The position numbers and the translations under genes were made by a program. A stretch of DNA of 64,000 nt from Lucinisca nassula (Eukaryota; Mollusca; Bivalvia; Lucinida; Lucinidae): NCBI GenBank assembly GCA_963580285.1, contig OY757011.1, positions 103,198,316 to 103,262,315 of the forward strand, read 5' to 3'. The notes under the pieces were generated by a model. It searched no databases. It worked only from the letters and a program-made list of their open reading frames with translations, and was not told where the DNA came from. Within the stretch, counting starts at the first letter, position 1; every line of letters starts with the position of its first letter. Positions 34,483-45,351 of the stretch are shown here, one piece after another.

Positions 34483-35354
34483 ACTGCCTACACATATAGT
34501 GCTTCTACAGAATCCAAGTAAACGTTAATTATAACTAAGCTAATTTTGTCAGTGTTACATCGAATTCTTTGTAAAGAGGGTTGTCTGTAAAATCTAAACT
34601 GGACTCGAGTGCTGGGTTAGACAAACAGTTTAGACCCAGATCAGAAACCACAGAAAGGGAATCTGATCTGGGTTTATCCTGTTTGCTTAGCCCATTCCCA
34701 CTTGGGGACATTGATTTTCACTGTGTTGCCCAGGACAGCAACTTCATATAGCCATTATTTAATAATGAATGGTTTGTTATACATACAACTTGGCAGGAAT
34801 GTTCACTGGGCAGTAGCCTTTCAAATGGAACCTTTTTAAGCTAAATCATTGTTGCCATGGTAATGAGGGGGCATCTCAAAGTTGTCTGAAACTGTGATTT
34901 CACATGTATTTTTGACTGAATCTTAATCTTCACACTGCTGTCAAGGCAAAAATTAAGGGGTTTGGTACTGGCCATTTTCACTGTCTGCAGCATGATTTGC
35001 CAGCATCAGTTTCAAAGCATTTTTGACCCCAGACACCCTCGACTTCATTTCAGCGGCCGGCTGGGCTATACCCCCAATTTTTTTGTGTTATAAATAGGCT
35101 TAGGTGTATCAATGGAAAGGTCTTGTCCCAAGGAACATGCATGTAAAGTTTGAAGGCTCTGTTTTAAATGTTATGGAAATGAGAAAAAATGTGTTTCAGA
35201 AAAAAATTAGAAAAGGGTAGATAATTCAGCCAAAATCAACTATAGCCAGAATGCTGCTCCTGTCATGTTGAGTATGTGTATGAAATTTCATAAGACTAGA
35301 TCAGTTACTTTTGAAGATATAGCTAAGTTTAAGTTGTTTTGTAACAACAACAGC
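34483..35354. other. Palindrome remnant and unassigned repeat
   Basis: A B/C-type palindrome lies at 34618-34685 ('aaacagtttagacccagatc...gatctgggtttatcctgttt'). The remainder has phrases typical of diverged tandem-core elements but no clear unit. Confidence 0.4.
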
Positions 35355-36425
35355 TACAATGACAACACAGACACCAGAGTGATGACAAAAGCTCTAAAGT
35401 TTTTCTTTGAAAAACAGACAAGCTGAAAATAGAAAACTGTTTAAATGACAGCTTCTCCTAGGCAAAAGGTCAGATTTCAAAAAAGTTTCACAGAAAAATG
35501 TGACCCTCTACCAAAATTGCTAAAATGGTTCCACTCAGCTGAACAAAATGGCCTCCAGAGCTGAAAATAGATCAAACCTTAAAATGACTTCTCCTCCTAG
35601 GCTAATGGTTCGATTTCAAAATAATTTCACAGAAATGTTTCTTGGGTCACCCTGACTACCAGAACTGCTAAAATGGTTCCGCCCAGCTGAACAAAATAGC
35701 TGCCAGAGCTAAAAATAGAAAAATGTTTAAATGACATCTCTTTTGAGGCCAACTGGCCATTTTCAAAATAATTTTGTAGAAGTGTTCCTATTGGGTGACC
35801 CTGTAACAAAATTGCTAAAATGGTTCTGCACCACTGAACAAAATGGCTGCCAGAGCTGAAAATAGAAAAAAAATAAACATCTCCTCCCCAGCCAATGGCC
35901 AGATTTGAAAGTAATTAAACAAATGTTCCTTTGGTGACCTACTGAAATTGCTAAAATGGTTCTGGTTAGCTGAACAAAAAATAGCTGACAGAGCTAAAAA
36001 TAGAACATTGAAATGACATCTCCTCCTAGGCCAATGGCCTGATTTTAGAATAATTGTGCAGAAATGTGTCTCTTTCAGAAGAACTATATTTGGGAGAAGA
36101 ACTATGTAAGTACTTTGGCTTTCGTTCTACTACTTGTCTCATATTGTAATGATGTTACTGCTATATTAATGTTTCTCTTATGCCCATTTTACCAAAATTG
36201 CTAAAATAGTTCCATAATGGCCGAATAAAATGGCTGCAGAGGTAAAAATTGAAAAAATAATAAAGGGCATTTCCTCTTAGGCCAGTGGCCTTATTTTAAA
36301 TTCATTTCAATGGAACGTTCCTCTTTATAATATGTCCCTCTACCAAAATCGTTAATATGGTATGATAAGCTAAATTAACAAAATGGAAGCATGAGCTAAA
36401 AAGTAGAAAAAAAACTTTAAATGAT
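35355..36425 (+). repeat. Diverged array of the 145-bp unit
   Basis: Landmark 'aatggctgccagagctaaaaatag' variants occur near 35549, 35696, 35842 and 35988, about 146 apart, then near 36230 and 36380. This is the same unit as the tight array at 54760-56115, but older. Non-coding. Confidence 0.7.
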
Positions 36426-36490
36426 ATCCTGAGCCTACACTCAAAGACAATTGACCCACCAGTTCTGTCAGTGCTTTGATTTTACAATGG
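36426..36490 (-). mobile_element. Small fragment related to the 5.8-kb element
   Basis: 'gagcctacactcaaagacaa' and 'gtcagtgctttgatttt' match the order at 62455-62510 in copy 2 and 47050-47105 in the older relative. Confidence 0.5.
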
Positions 36491-36512
36491 CATTTAGACA
36501 GGTGTTCCCCAA

Positions 36513-36720
36513 TTAACCCTTATCTTGCTGTTCACAACAACCCCTATCAATGGAAACAGTGTAGATCCAGATCAGATGGCTTCTGAAGAAGCCATCTGAT
36601 CAGGATCTACACTGTTTGACATTCAGTTTATGAATTTGTAGCAATAAATAAAGTATTTTGATTGGTTGATAGACAGAAATGGGTGTGGCTTAAATGAATA
36701 TTCAGCAAGAGAAGGGTTGA
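36513..36720. mobile_element. Family B MITE
   Basis: TTAACCCTTATCTTGCTGTTC at left and 'cagcaagagaagggttga' at right, where the last TTAA has become TTGA. Core palindrome intact. Confidence 0.85.
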
Positions 36721-36869
36721 TTATAGATTAGAATGTGCAAAGTTGCCAGTCTTGCACTGAACCATCATAAGATTGATGATCTCCCATGTAATTACATTAT
36801 AACCCATGTGAGCCAATTAGGTCCATCATGGATCTCTTGTTCTCTTTCTGCCCAGTTCATCTCTTTCAT

Positions 36870-37490
36870 CTAGCACCTTTACTATCCTTTCTACCTTTCT
36901 CTGACACAAAACTGAAAGTCTACAGAGCTGTGGTACTGCCAACACTATTGTATGCATGTGAAACATGGACAGTTTACCAACGGCACGCCAAAAGACTGAA
37001 TCACTTCAATACTTACCTCTAAAAGATTAAGTGGCAAGACAGGATACCAGACATGGAAGTCCTGAACAGGGCAGGGATGCAAGGTGTACATACTCTTCTT
37101 AAATTAGCACAGTTAAGATGGCCAGGCCATGTTACCAGAATGCCTGAGGAACGTTTACCAAAGAAAATTCTCTATGGAGAACTAGAAATGGGCAAACGCT
37201 CCCAAGGTGGTTAGAAGAAGCGCTACAAGGACACCCTCAAAGCCTCCCTCAGGGACTTCAACATTCCAGCAGAGTAGTGGGAACAAATTGCACAGGACAG
37301 AGCAAAGTGGCGAGGCCTCATCAGAAGGGGTGACAATGAAATGAAGCAAAAAGAATCAGTGAAGCTGAGCAGAAATGGGCACAGCGCAAAGCCAGAGCTA
37401 AGGCATCACCGACAGAGCTGTCTTCCTCTAGCCTCTGTTGCATATCTGGCTAGAACCGGTCTCATCAGCCAAATAGTAACATTCCTCAAA
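36870..37490 (+). pseudogene. LINE polymerase C-terminal end, broken
   Basis: One frame reads a block around [21 protein letters not shown], then, after stops, phrases equivalent to 'LRWPGHVTRMPEERLPKKILYGEL' (in part) and 'GKRSQGG', with a final 'RTGLIS' block near 37465. These are characteristic of the region after the RT domain in a widespread animal LINE type. At least three in-frame stops or shifts are visible, near 37021, 37212 and 37276. Only the 3' end is present, as expected for a 5'-truncated insertion. Confidence 0.8.
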
Positions 37491-37946
37491 TATGATTAAG
37501 ATTGGTCATTGTCAGTAATGACAGACGAACCTTGCTCTTGGAGAACAACGCAAAATGACCCTAAGTGACCCCAACACAATTGGAATGTAGGGCAGGCATG
37601 TAAAAGTGCTTCCTACAAGACTGATAACTTCGGAGTTTCCTCCATTTGTTATATTTGCACACACCATTCTTGTTTTGTCAAATCTACACATTTTCGTATA
37701 GTGCAACATTATTTGTTTATGCTTTGAGCCTGGCTGCAATAGCATTTTCAAGAGTTTGTCGGAAAATTACTTCTAGCATAAAAGATTAATCTGTTTTTCC
37801 ATAGGGAATCGCTGCTTACAGTTAAACCATATTTTGGAGATTAAGATAGCGAAGAAGACCTACTTTATCTCCTTGTTTCGGGTTTAGGAATATGTTTCTT
37901 ACATTGAGACTGAAATCCTGGTATCATGTTGATGATGATTTCATGG
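37491..37946. other. No recognised feature
   Basis: AT-rich sequence after the LINE end. No repeat family recognised. Confidence 0.4.
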
Positions 37947-38175
37947 TTAACCCATTTTGTACCGGAAACCCCAAAACGGGTACCTGGGCAAACAGTGCAG
38001 GCCCAGATCAGACGCCGCAGAATGCGGCCTCTGATCAGGGCCTCCACTGTTTGCAAAAAGTTCAGCCATTTTCCAAATAAATTTTGAAGAAAATACAACC
38101 TGACACCCCTTAAATTTGAAATGTACTTCTGCTATATATAAGGAGAGAGATTCCATTTGGTACTGAAAGGGTTAA
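37947..38175. mobile_element. Family C MITE, TTAA at both ends
   Basis: TTAACCCATTTTGTACCGG at left, 'tttggtactgaaagggttaa' at right. Core 'gacgccgcagaatgcggcctc'. Confidence 0.88.
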
Positions 38176-38920
38176 CGATGTATTAATATCATGTTAACAT
38201 GTCTGTTAAATGAACCCTCTTCTAAACTGCCATTTTGTATAAAGAAAATAGAGGATATTTGATTTTTTTTCAGTGTAAAACTGAAAAAAATCAAATTTTC
38301 TGTTTCTTATATGCTTTATACGGTAACTATTAATGCATTTATAAAGCGACAACCATGTCACTGTTTGAAACAGTGACAATATCGATTTTAATTTCACTGA
38401 GAAACCTCTGTAGCATGCAAGAAAGTTATACACACAATGGTGGTGAGATGTTATGTTATGTCTGTCCCTCAAGTCCATATGTCTGTCTGTCCATCCGTAC
38501 TTTGTTTCCAATAACTTGAATATTTTTCCACAGATTTTCTTCAATCTTTGCATGTACTCAATTGTACCAGGTGATGTTTTGATTGGAATTGTTAATGGGC
38601 AAAATCTGTCAACTTTTAAGACGGTTTATAATGGACGTTTTGCAGTTCCCAATAAGCTTTTTGTCCTGCTTTTCCATTGCTATGTTGAATATATATGGAT
38701 GAAAGTTTACTGAATGAAGCATATTGTGGCTAAGCAGCATTGCTTTGCCAATTAGGCCTTTCCAGTTCTTGAGTTATTTGCCCTTGTTATATGTGAAAAA
38801 TGGTTTTTGGCCTGTAGCTTCTATACTTTATGAAATATCTTGATGAAATTTTCTGGATGATTAGAACATTGAAGAAAGCATATTGTGGCAAAAGACTGCC
38901 TTTCTGGTTCTCACACATTT
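38176..38920. other. Unassigned, with two small hairpins
   Basis: Stems 'atttgattttttttcag/ctgaaaaaaatcaaat' (38258-38297) and 'gtcactgtttgaaacagtgac' (38355-38375). From 38560 onward diverged phrases such as 'gtgaaaaatggtttttggc' recur at 38797 and 39186, suggesting an old tandem-core element. Confidence 0.4.
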
Positions 38921-39087
38921 CCGACTAATCAACCAATCAAATTAAAAAAATATAATGTATTTGTCTAATTCACAAAGTGAACAACAGACAGTGTAGAACC
39001 TGATCAGATGGCTTCCTCTGAAGCAATCTGATCTGAATATACACTGATTGCAAAGGTACAGGTCATGAACAGCAGGATAAGGGTTAA
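38921..39087. mobile_element. Family B MITE, left tip lost
   Basis: Core 'gatcagatggcttcctctgaagcaatctgatc' in diverged form; right tip 'gaacagcaggataagggttaa' intact. Confidence 0.75.
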
Positions 39088-39481
39088 TGAAATATCCTGA
39101 ATAACTTTTTTGGAAGCAAAGCACATTGTGGCAAAGGACTACCATTCATTAATTTAATTCCTGGACATAATTATGTATATGTGAATTGTGAAAAATGTGT
39201 TTTTGGCTTGTAGCTCCTTTATGGAATAGGTGGATGCAGGAACTCCACATGTATGTTGAGCTCGGAAGCACCTAAGACAGGTTTCCACATAATTTAAAAA
39301 GGATCATTTGGAAAAGATTACATGGTTTTGTGTTCTTGTTGTGAGTCATTTACCTGATCATGTGACCTCTGACATGCAATATACAGTTTTCTAACACATA
39401 TGCACTCAGTAAAGCCGAGATTATCCCGCATATCAGCTCATTCGGAATGCAGTCTTCCCTTAGCACATGAAGAGGACCTCC

Positions 39482-41736
39482 TTAACCCTTGCTGAATAAA
39501 TTAATTTTGTTGTATCCATTTCTGACCATCAACCAATCAGATTACTTGATTTAATGTATTCATTTAATTCACAAATTGAGTCATAAATGTTTTAGTTCCT
39601 GATCATATACAGTAAAATTCCTGTATTAAGACCACCTTTGGGACTGTTCAGGGACTGTTCCATAGTGGTCTTTAACACCACTTTTGAACAGTCCAAAGGT
39701 GGTCTCAGACCAGAAAACACAAAGCAAGAATAACTGCAACTTTCTAAATAAGTTTTTAAAGCAGAATTATAGTCTTAATTTTTGGTGGGTCTTATGCACC
39801 AGTCATTTGTAACCACTGCCTCCCCACCTACGGGGAATGTGGGGACAATGACTTTTCACAGCCCTGCTAGAAGCCCTGCACTGTGGGGACCATCTAGATG
39901 TCATTGCCCCGCTGTTTATAATAGTTAATTCCACTGGGGTATGTGTCACCAACGGATAATCCACCACACTGTCACCAACACGGAATTTGGGGGCGGGGAT
40001 GGTCTTTGGTGGCAGGGGTGCTAATTTGGGTCCCTGCCTCTTTTTGCCCAGGCCTTGTATGAGCGCACTCGCTTGGCAAAGTTTGGGGAATTAAGCTCAA
40101 GAAGGTAGCATACAAGACCTGGGTTTAGGTTGGATCCCCTAACCCAGCCTCGTGCGTGACATAAGGATCACACCAAACACAAAGTCTGATGTGATGTAGA
40201 GTATATAAAGTTAGACACAACACACAGTTCACTTTCCCAAATTTGTATATTTAAATAATTTCTGTAAATTTAGTCAAAGGTTCCAAATAACGCGATTGAT
40301 GCAGACTATTTTGTATATTTCAATGTCCTATTTTTCACTAGAATGTCCTAACTGTCACTATTCACTTTCCACACAATTTTCCTCTAAAATTCACATGAAA
40401 TGTCAAGTCCCAAACAAGTTCTGAAATGTCAAGTTCCTAAACACAAATTATTAATGTCCTTAACGCGATGTCACCAGCATATAATTTCCCAAAACTTAAT
40501 GTTCATCAATTTACTTCATCAAATGTCTTGCAAATTCCCTAAAGTTATCTCCCTTACTTAGCTGTTTAATTTCCCTAATTTCCTTATGTTGTAGAGTCTA
40601 TTTTCTTTCAGTTTGTTACTAAGATTTAGCAAAGATTTGTAAGTCTCTACACAGAACTTTGAATCAAACAGTCTGTGCAGGGTCTACGATGCAAAACCAA
40701 GTAACAGTTCAATGTTCTAGTTCAAAAGATTGTCACTTAACTGCGCCTTTGATTTGATTGCCTGTCTGCTAATGTTCAGCATGTTTTTATGTTATGTGGG
40801 CTCATCAGCCCTGTCTCAAAAATGAGCCAATAAACCGCCTTCTTTCATCCAACCAATAGATTCATGTTTTAGAAGTGTCGGTGTGACCAATCAAAAGTCA
40901 GGCCCAAAAGGGACTTAAAAGATTTTGCTCAAAATTATAGACTAACACCTGAGAAAAGAAGCCAATTGTCTAAAGATCACAAGTTTCTTTGAACAATAGA
41001 AGTGTGCCAGCTCAGAGTGATCACTGTTTCCCTAATTTCTAATTAGGCTGTCTACTAAGTTTCAGTTTGTAACTCCAGGAGTGACCTATGTTTTTTTACT
41101 TGATTGAATCTTATTGTTCCGCTTGATGGTTTCCAAGCTATAACTTTTAAGCAGCTTTGTTTCCTAAAAGGTGCAAAAACATTTCTCAAGCCATGTTGCT
41201 TAACATGCTTGTTTGTCAAAACAATGCCTCAAGACCTACTTTACAAAGATTTACCTTGATGAACAAAATCCTGGGAAAATATTGAAATTATGAAATTTAA
41301 ACTAAAATGAAAAATTACGTTTTTTTCCTGAAATTCTGTTTTTCTGATTCAACCATTCTCTCTTACTATGACCTAAAAAAATAAAACCATTCATTCAACA
41401 TTCACCCCACATCGAGATCACTTTCTCACTTATTTATTTATTTAATTTTCTGAAATGTAAATGTCCTAAAATTTTGACTGGTGACATATGTTTGCATAAA
41501 ATCAAAACCCCTGCATTAACCCGCCACTGCGGGGGAACACAGAGCGTAACTACCCCGCATGTTAGGGCCGCTATCCCCCACCCATCCCCATTGGTGGTGG
41601 AGGGGGGGGGGGGGTTGGGTTACAAAGACTAGTACATTAATAGCGGAATTTTACTGTAGCTTCTTCAGAAGCCATTTGATTTGGACCTTCGCTGTTTACA
41701 AGGGTAGTGATAACAGTTTGTCAGGACAATTGTTAA
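39482..41736. mobile_element. Family B MITE split by a 2-kb insertion
   Basis: Left half 39482-39609 starts TTAACCCTTGCTGAAT and reaches 'gttcctgatcata'. Right half 41657-41736 resumes 'tagcttcttcagaagccatt' and ends 'tcaggacaattgttaa'. The break falls in the central palindrome. Confidence 0.78.
39610..41656. mobile_element. Tc1/mariner-like TIR element, non-coding
   Basis: Bounded by TA on each side. The left end is CAGTAAAATTCCTGTATTAA, the right end the complement of CAGTAAAATTCCGCTATTAA: 20-bp inverted repeats with two mismatches. CAGT tips and TA target are typical of Tc1/mariner/pogo elements. No transposase is recognised in its 2,047 bp. An inner block (about 39798-41640), starting 'caccagtcatttgtaacc' and including a G run near 41599-41614, looks like a further insertion. 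Confidence 0.7.
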
Positions 41737-41878
41737 TCCTTATAGTGCAGTGCAAAGGCTGATCCTGATCAGACTGCTCTGCTGAGTAATAATCATTGTA
41801 GATATTGATCAGATGCATCTGATCTGGATCTTCACTGTTTGCAAGGGTAGGGGTTACTTAATGTTCAGAAGGATTTTT
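41737..41878. mobile_element. Family B relic duplicated at 49997-50100
   Basis: 'gcatctgatctggatcttcactgtttgcaagggtaggggtta' order recurs at 50028-50070. Both copies begin near 'atcattgtagatatt'. Confidence 0.6.
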
Positions 41879-41945
41879 TTTGTTTGATTTGAGGTTTAAC
41901 ATCCCCTTCAACACTGTACAGGTCATTTTGGAGATATTGCTTCCC
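41879..41945 (-). mobile_element. G-SINE 3' end, cut by the next element
   Basis: Only the tail and about 40 bases of body remain ('tgtttgatttgaggtttaac' to 'ggagatattgcttcc'). The hairpin head of the next element starts within a few bases. Confidence 0.8.
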
Positions 41946-42037
41946 TTTTTAGCTCACCTGTCACGTAGTGACAAGGTGAGCTTTTGTGATCACATTTTGT
42001 CCGTCGTCTGTCGTACGTGCGTGCGTCCGTCCGTGCG

Positions 42038-43572
42038 TCAGTGCGTCCGTGCGTCCGTGCGTCCGTAAACAATTTGTTGTCCGCACGATAGCATCTTCAT
42101 TTATGATATGATTTTGACCAGACTTGCACACAACTTGTACCCCCATGAGATCTAGGTTCCTTTCTTGAACCAGCCATATCCCATCATGTGTTACTGAGTT
42201 ATGGCCCCTGAAAGGGCAAAAATTGCCTATTTTGGTCTTGTCCGCACGATAGCATCTTCATTTATGATTTGATTTTAACCAGACTTGCACACAACTTGTA
42301 CCCTCAGTGCGTCCGTGCGTCCGTAAACAATTTGTTGTCCGCACGATAGCATCTTCATTTATGATATGATTTTGACCAGACTTGCACACAACTTGTACCC
42401 CCATGAGATCTAGGTTCCTTTCTTGAACCAGCCATATCCCATCATGTGTTACTGAGTTATGGCCCCTGAAAGGGCAAAAATTGCCTATTTTGGTCTTGTC
42501 CGCACGATAGCATCTTCATTTATGATTGGATTTTAACCAGACTTGCACACAACTTGTACCCCCATGAGATCTAGGTTCCTTTCTTGAACCAGCCATATCC
42601 CATCATGTGCTACAGAGTTACGGCCCCTGAAAGGGCAAAAATTGCCTATTTTGGTCTTGTCCGCAGGATAGCATCTTCATTTATGATTGGATTTTAACCA
42701 GACTTGCACACAACTTGTACCCCCATGAGATCTAGGTTCCTTTCTTGAACCAGCCATATCCCATCATGTGTTACTGAGTTACGGCCCCTGAAAGGGCAAA
42801 AATTGCCTATTTTGGTCTTGTCCGCACGATAGCATCTTCATTTATGATTTGGTTTTAATCAGACTTGCACACAACTTGTACGCCCATGAGATCTGGGTTC
42901 CTTTCTTTAATCAGCCATATCCCATCATGTGCTACAGAGTTACGGCCCCTGAAAGGGCAAAAATTGCCTATTTTGGTCTTGTCCGCAGGATAGCATCTTC
43001 ATTTATGATTGGATTTTAACCAGACTTGCACACAACTTGTACCCCCATGAGATCTAGGTTCCTTTCTTGAACCAGCCATATCCCATCATGTGTTACTGAG
43101 TTACGGCCCCTGAAAGGGCAAAAATTGCCTATTTTGGTCTTGTCCGCACGATAGCATCTTCATTTATGATTTGGTTTTAATCAGACTTGCACACAACTTG
43201 TACGCCCATGAGATCTGGGTTCCTTTCTTTAATCAGCCATATCCCATCATGTGCTTCGGGGTTACGGCCCCTGAAAGGGCAAAAATTGCCTATTTTGGTC
43301 TTGTCCGCACGATAGCATCTTCATTAATGATTGGATTTTAACCAGACTTGCACACAACTTGTACCACCATGGGATCTGGGTTCCTTTCTTGAATCAGCCA
43401 TATCCCATCATGTGCTTTGGAGTTACGGCCCCTGAAAGGGCAAAAATTGCCTATTTTGGTCTTGTCCGCACGATAGCATCTTCATTAATGATTGGATTTT
43501 AACCAGACTTGCACACAACTTGTACCATCATGGGATCTGGGTTCCTTTCTTGAACCAGCCATACCCCATTAT
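42038..43572 (+). repeat. 161-bp tandem array, with leader duplication
   Basis: The word 'gatagcatcttcat' starts at 42087, 42248, 42345, 42506, 42667, 42828, 42989, 43150, 43311 and 43472. Eight steps are exactly 161 bp. The 97-bp step at 42248-42345 reflects a 258-bp duplication that copied leader plus first unit. From 42667 units alternate in type (gcagg/gcacg), a 322-bp dimer repeated twice. Interrupted by an insertion at 43573. Confidence 0.9.
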
Positions 43573-44015
43573 CAGGGGGAACAACCTACGTCAGAGCAGT
43601 GACGTCATAACCATTCGTAGATTTGCCGGCGTTAACTACACAAAAGGCAATTGTCACAACAAGTAGGCGCAGTCGGTGCAGTAGGACATAAAAGAACCAA
43701 ACATACTGAAAACTGTCTCAGAAATGTGGCCTTTTCTTTAAATAATTCGACACAACCTGATTTGGCAATGATGTCGGAACTACCAGCGCCGAATCAAATC
43801 TTGTGGCGAAGCTATCGAAGCCTTTTAAATATTTCTAGGCGGAATTAGCTCACCGATGGGATGCAAATATTGTTCGTTACCAGCTGAAGTATGTTTTCTG
43901 AAGACTCGTAATGTACATATCTAGTTTGATGCATTTTATTTACCCTATTTACGCCAATATGGCCGCTTCTGAAATGGGTACGACATCTCTGCTATGACGT
44001 AGGTTGTTACCCCTG
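43573..44015. mobile_element. 443-bp TIR element with 5-bp target duplication
   Basis: Both ends share CAGGGGKAACAACCTACGTC and pairing continues to about 27 bases with two mismatches. The target ATTAT occurs at 43568-43572 and 44016-44020, and the 161-bp unit resumes after it. A 65-residue frame inside has no recognised domain. Superfamily not determined. Confidence 0.85.
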
Positions 44016-44129
44016 ATTATGTGTTACGGAGTTACGGCCCCTGAAAGGGCAAAAATTGTCTATTTTGGTCTTGTCTGCATGATAGCTGTTTCATTTATGA
44101 TTTGATTTTAACTTAACTTGCACACATTT

Positions 44130-44945
44130 TGTACCACCACAAAATATCTCGGTCAAGATCGAATATTGGTCATGTTGGGTCAAAAAGTAGGTCAGTAGGT
44201 CAAATCAGGAAAAAAAGCTTGTGAAGACACTAGAGGCCACAGTTTTGGTCCGATCATCATCAAACTAGCCCAGAATGATCATCTTGACAATATCTCAGTC
44301 AAGTTCGAATATAGGTGTTGTCGGGTCAAAAAGTAGGTCATTAGGTCAAATCATAGAAAAACCTTCTGAACACACTAGAGGCCACAATTTATGTCCAATC
44401 ATCATCAAACTTGCTCAGAATGATCATCTTGATAATATCATAGTCACGTTCGAATATGAGTCATGTTGGTTCAAAAAGTAGGTCAGTAGGTCAAATCATA
44501 GAAAAACCTTGTGAACACACTAGAGGCCACAGTTTTGGTCCAATCATCATCAAACTTGCTCAGAATGATCATCTTGATAATATTTTGGTCACCTTGGAAT
44601 ATGGGTCATGGCAGGTCAGAAAAGTAGGTCAAATAAGAGAAAAACCTTGTGAACACACTAGAGGCCACATTTTTGGTCCAATCATCATCAAACTTGCTCA
44701 GAATGATAAGTCTTGACAATATCTCGGTCAAGTTCGAATATGGGTCATTTCAGGTCAAGAAGTAGGTCAGTAGGTCAAATCATAGAAAAACCTTGTGAAC
44801 ACACTAGAGGCCACAGATTAGGGCCGATCATCATCAAACATGCCCAGAATGATCATCTTGACAATATCTGAGTCATGTTCAAATATTGGTCATGTCGGTC
44901 CAAAAAGTAGGTCAGTAGATAAAATCATGGAAAAACCCTCTCATA
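44130..44945 (+). repeat. About 145-bp tandem array, five units
   Basis: Landmark 'actagaggccac' at 44229, 44374, 44519, 44657 and 44803 (steps 145, 145, 138, 146). Units share 'aaagtaggtcagtaggtcaaatca' and 'gatcatcttgacaatatc'. Open frames of 68 and 86 residues here are translations of the repeat and not genes. Confidence 0.85.
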
Positions 44946-45165
44946 TAAAGATTTGACCTGTGACTTTGACCTGTGACCTACTTTATCATAACTTTTGAAC
45001 CATATGAGATAGAGCCTTCATATTTGGCATGTGTGTTCCCTGTGACAAAGTTTTCCCAATCATTCAAATTTTTTTAGCCATGACCTTGACCTTTGACCTA
45101 CTTTGTCATAACTTTTGGAGCATTTAAGATACAGCCTTCATATTTGGCATAAAGGTTCCTTCATA

Positions 45166-45235
45166 GGAGTGAGTGTTTGAGTTGAAGTCTCACCGAAAGC
45201 TAAGGTCATACAGTGATGGGACCTCTGTTTAATCA
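45166..45235 (-). mobile_element. T2 SINE 3' fragment
   Basis: 'ggagtgagtgtttgagttg' and 'agctaaggtcatacagtgat' match the reverse of 25820-25890. The tRNA-like head is missing. Confidence 0.65.
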
Positions 45236-45351
45236 AAGGCTTGAGAAGCCTCAAAGTCGGTGAATTACAAAAGCTGCATTTGAAACACTTTACATGTTTG
45301 ATCCGGACTTACACTGTTTACCAGTACCCTACAGGCGTAAATTAACGTGCT

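Larger units (their letters stand above)
41946..45165 (+). mobile_element. Hairpin-headed tandem-core element
   Basis: Starts with a T run and the hairpin AGCTCACCTGTCACG...AAGGTGAGCT (41952-41984), then 'ttttgtgatcacattttgtccgtcgtc' and a (CGTC)n-rich leader. The core is a 161-bp array, then a ~145-bp array, then two ~113-bp units of 'tgaccttgacctNtgacctact' type. The architecture (T-run, hairpin, tandem core) recalls Helentron-associated HINE elements known in bivalves. That assignment is inference; no Rep/helicase is present. Confidence 0.55.

Noticed and set aside
36828..37022. A host gene at the 64-residue frame
   Set aside because: Its second half is the C-terminal region of a LINE polymerase, continuing past stops to about 37490.
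42087..43572. CRISPR-like regular repeats
   Set aside because: The whole 161-bp unit is repeated with no unique spacers, and the setting is an animal genome.
44275..44716. Overlapping reading frames of 68 and 86 residues with repeating protein sequence
   Set aside because: They translate the ~145-bp tandem array; the repeat is DNA-level and the frame changes from unit to unit.
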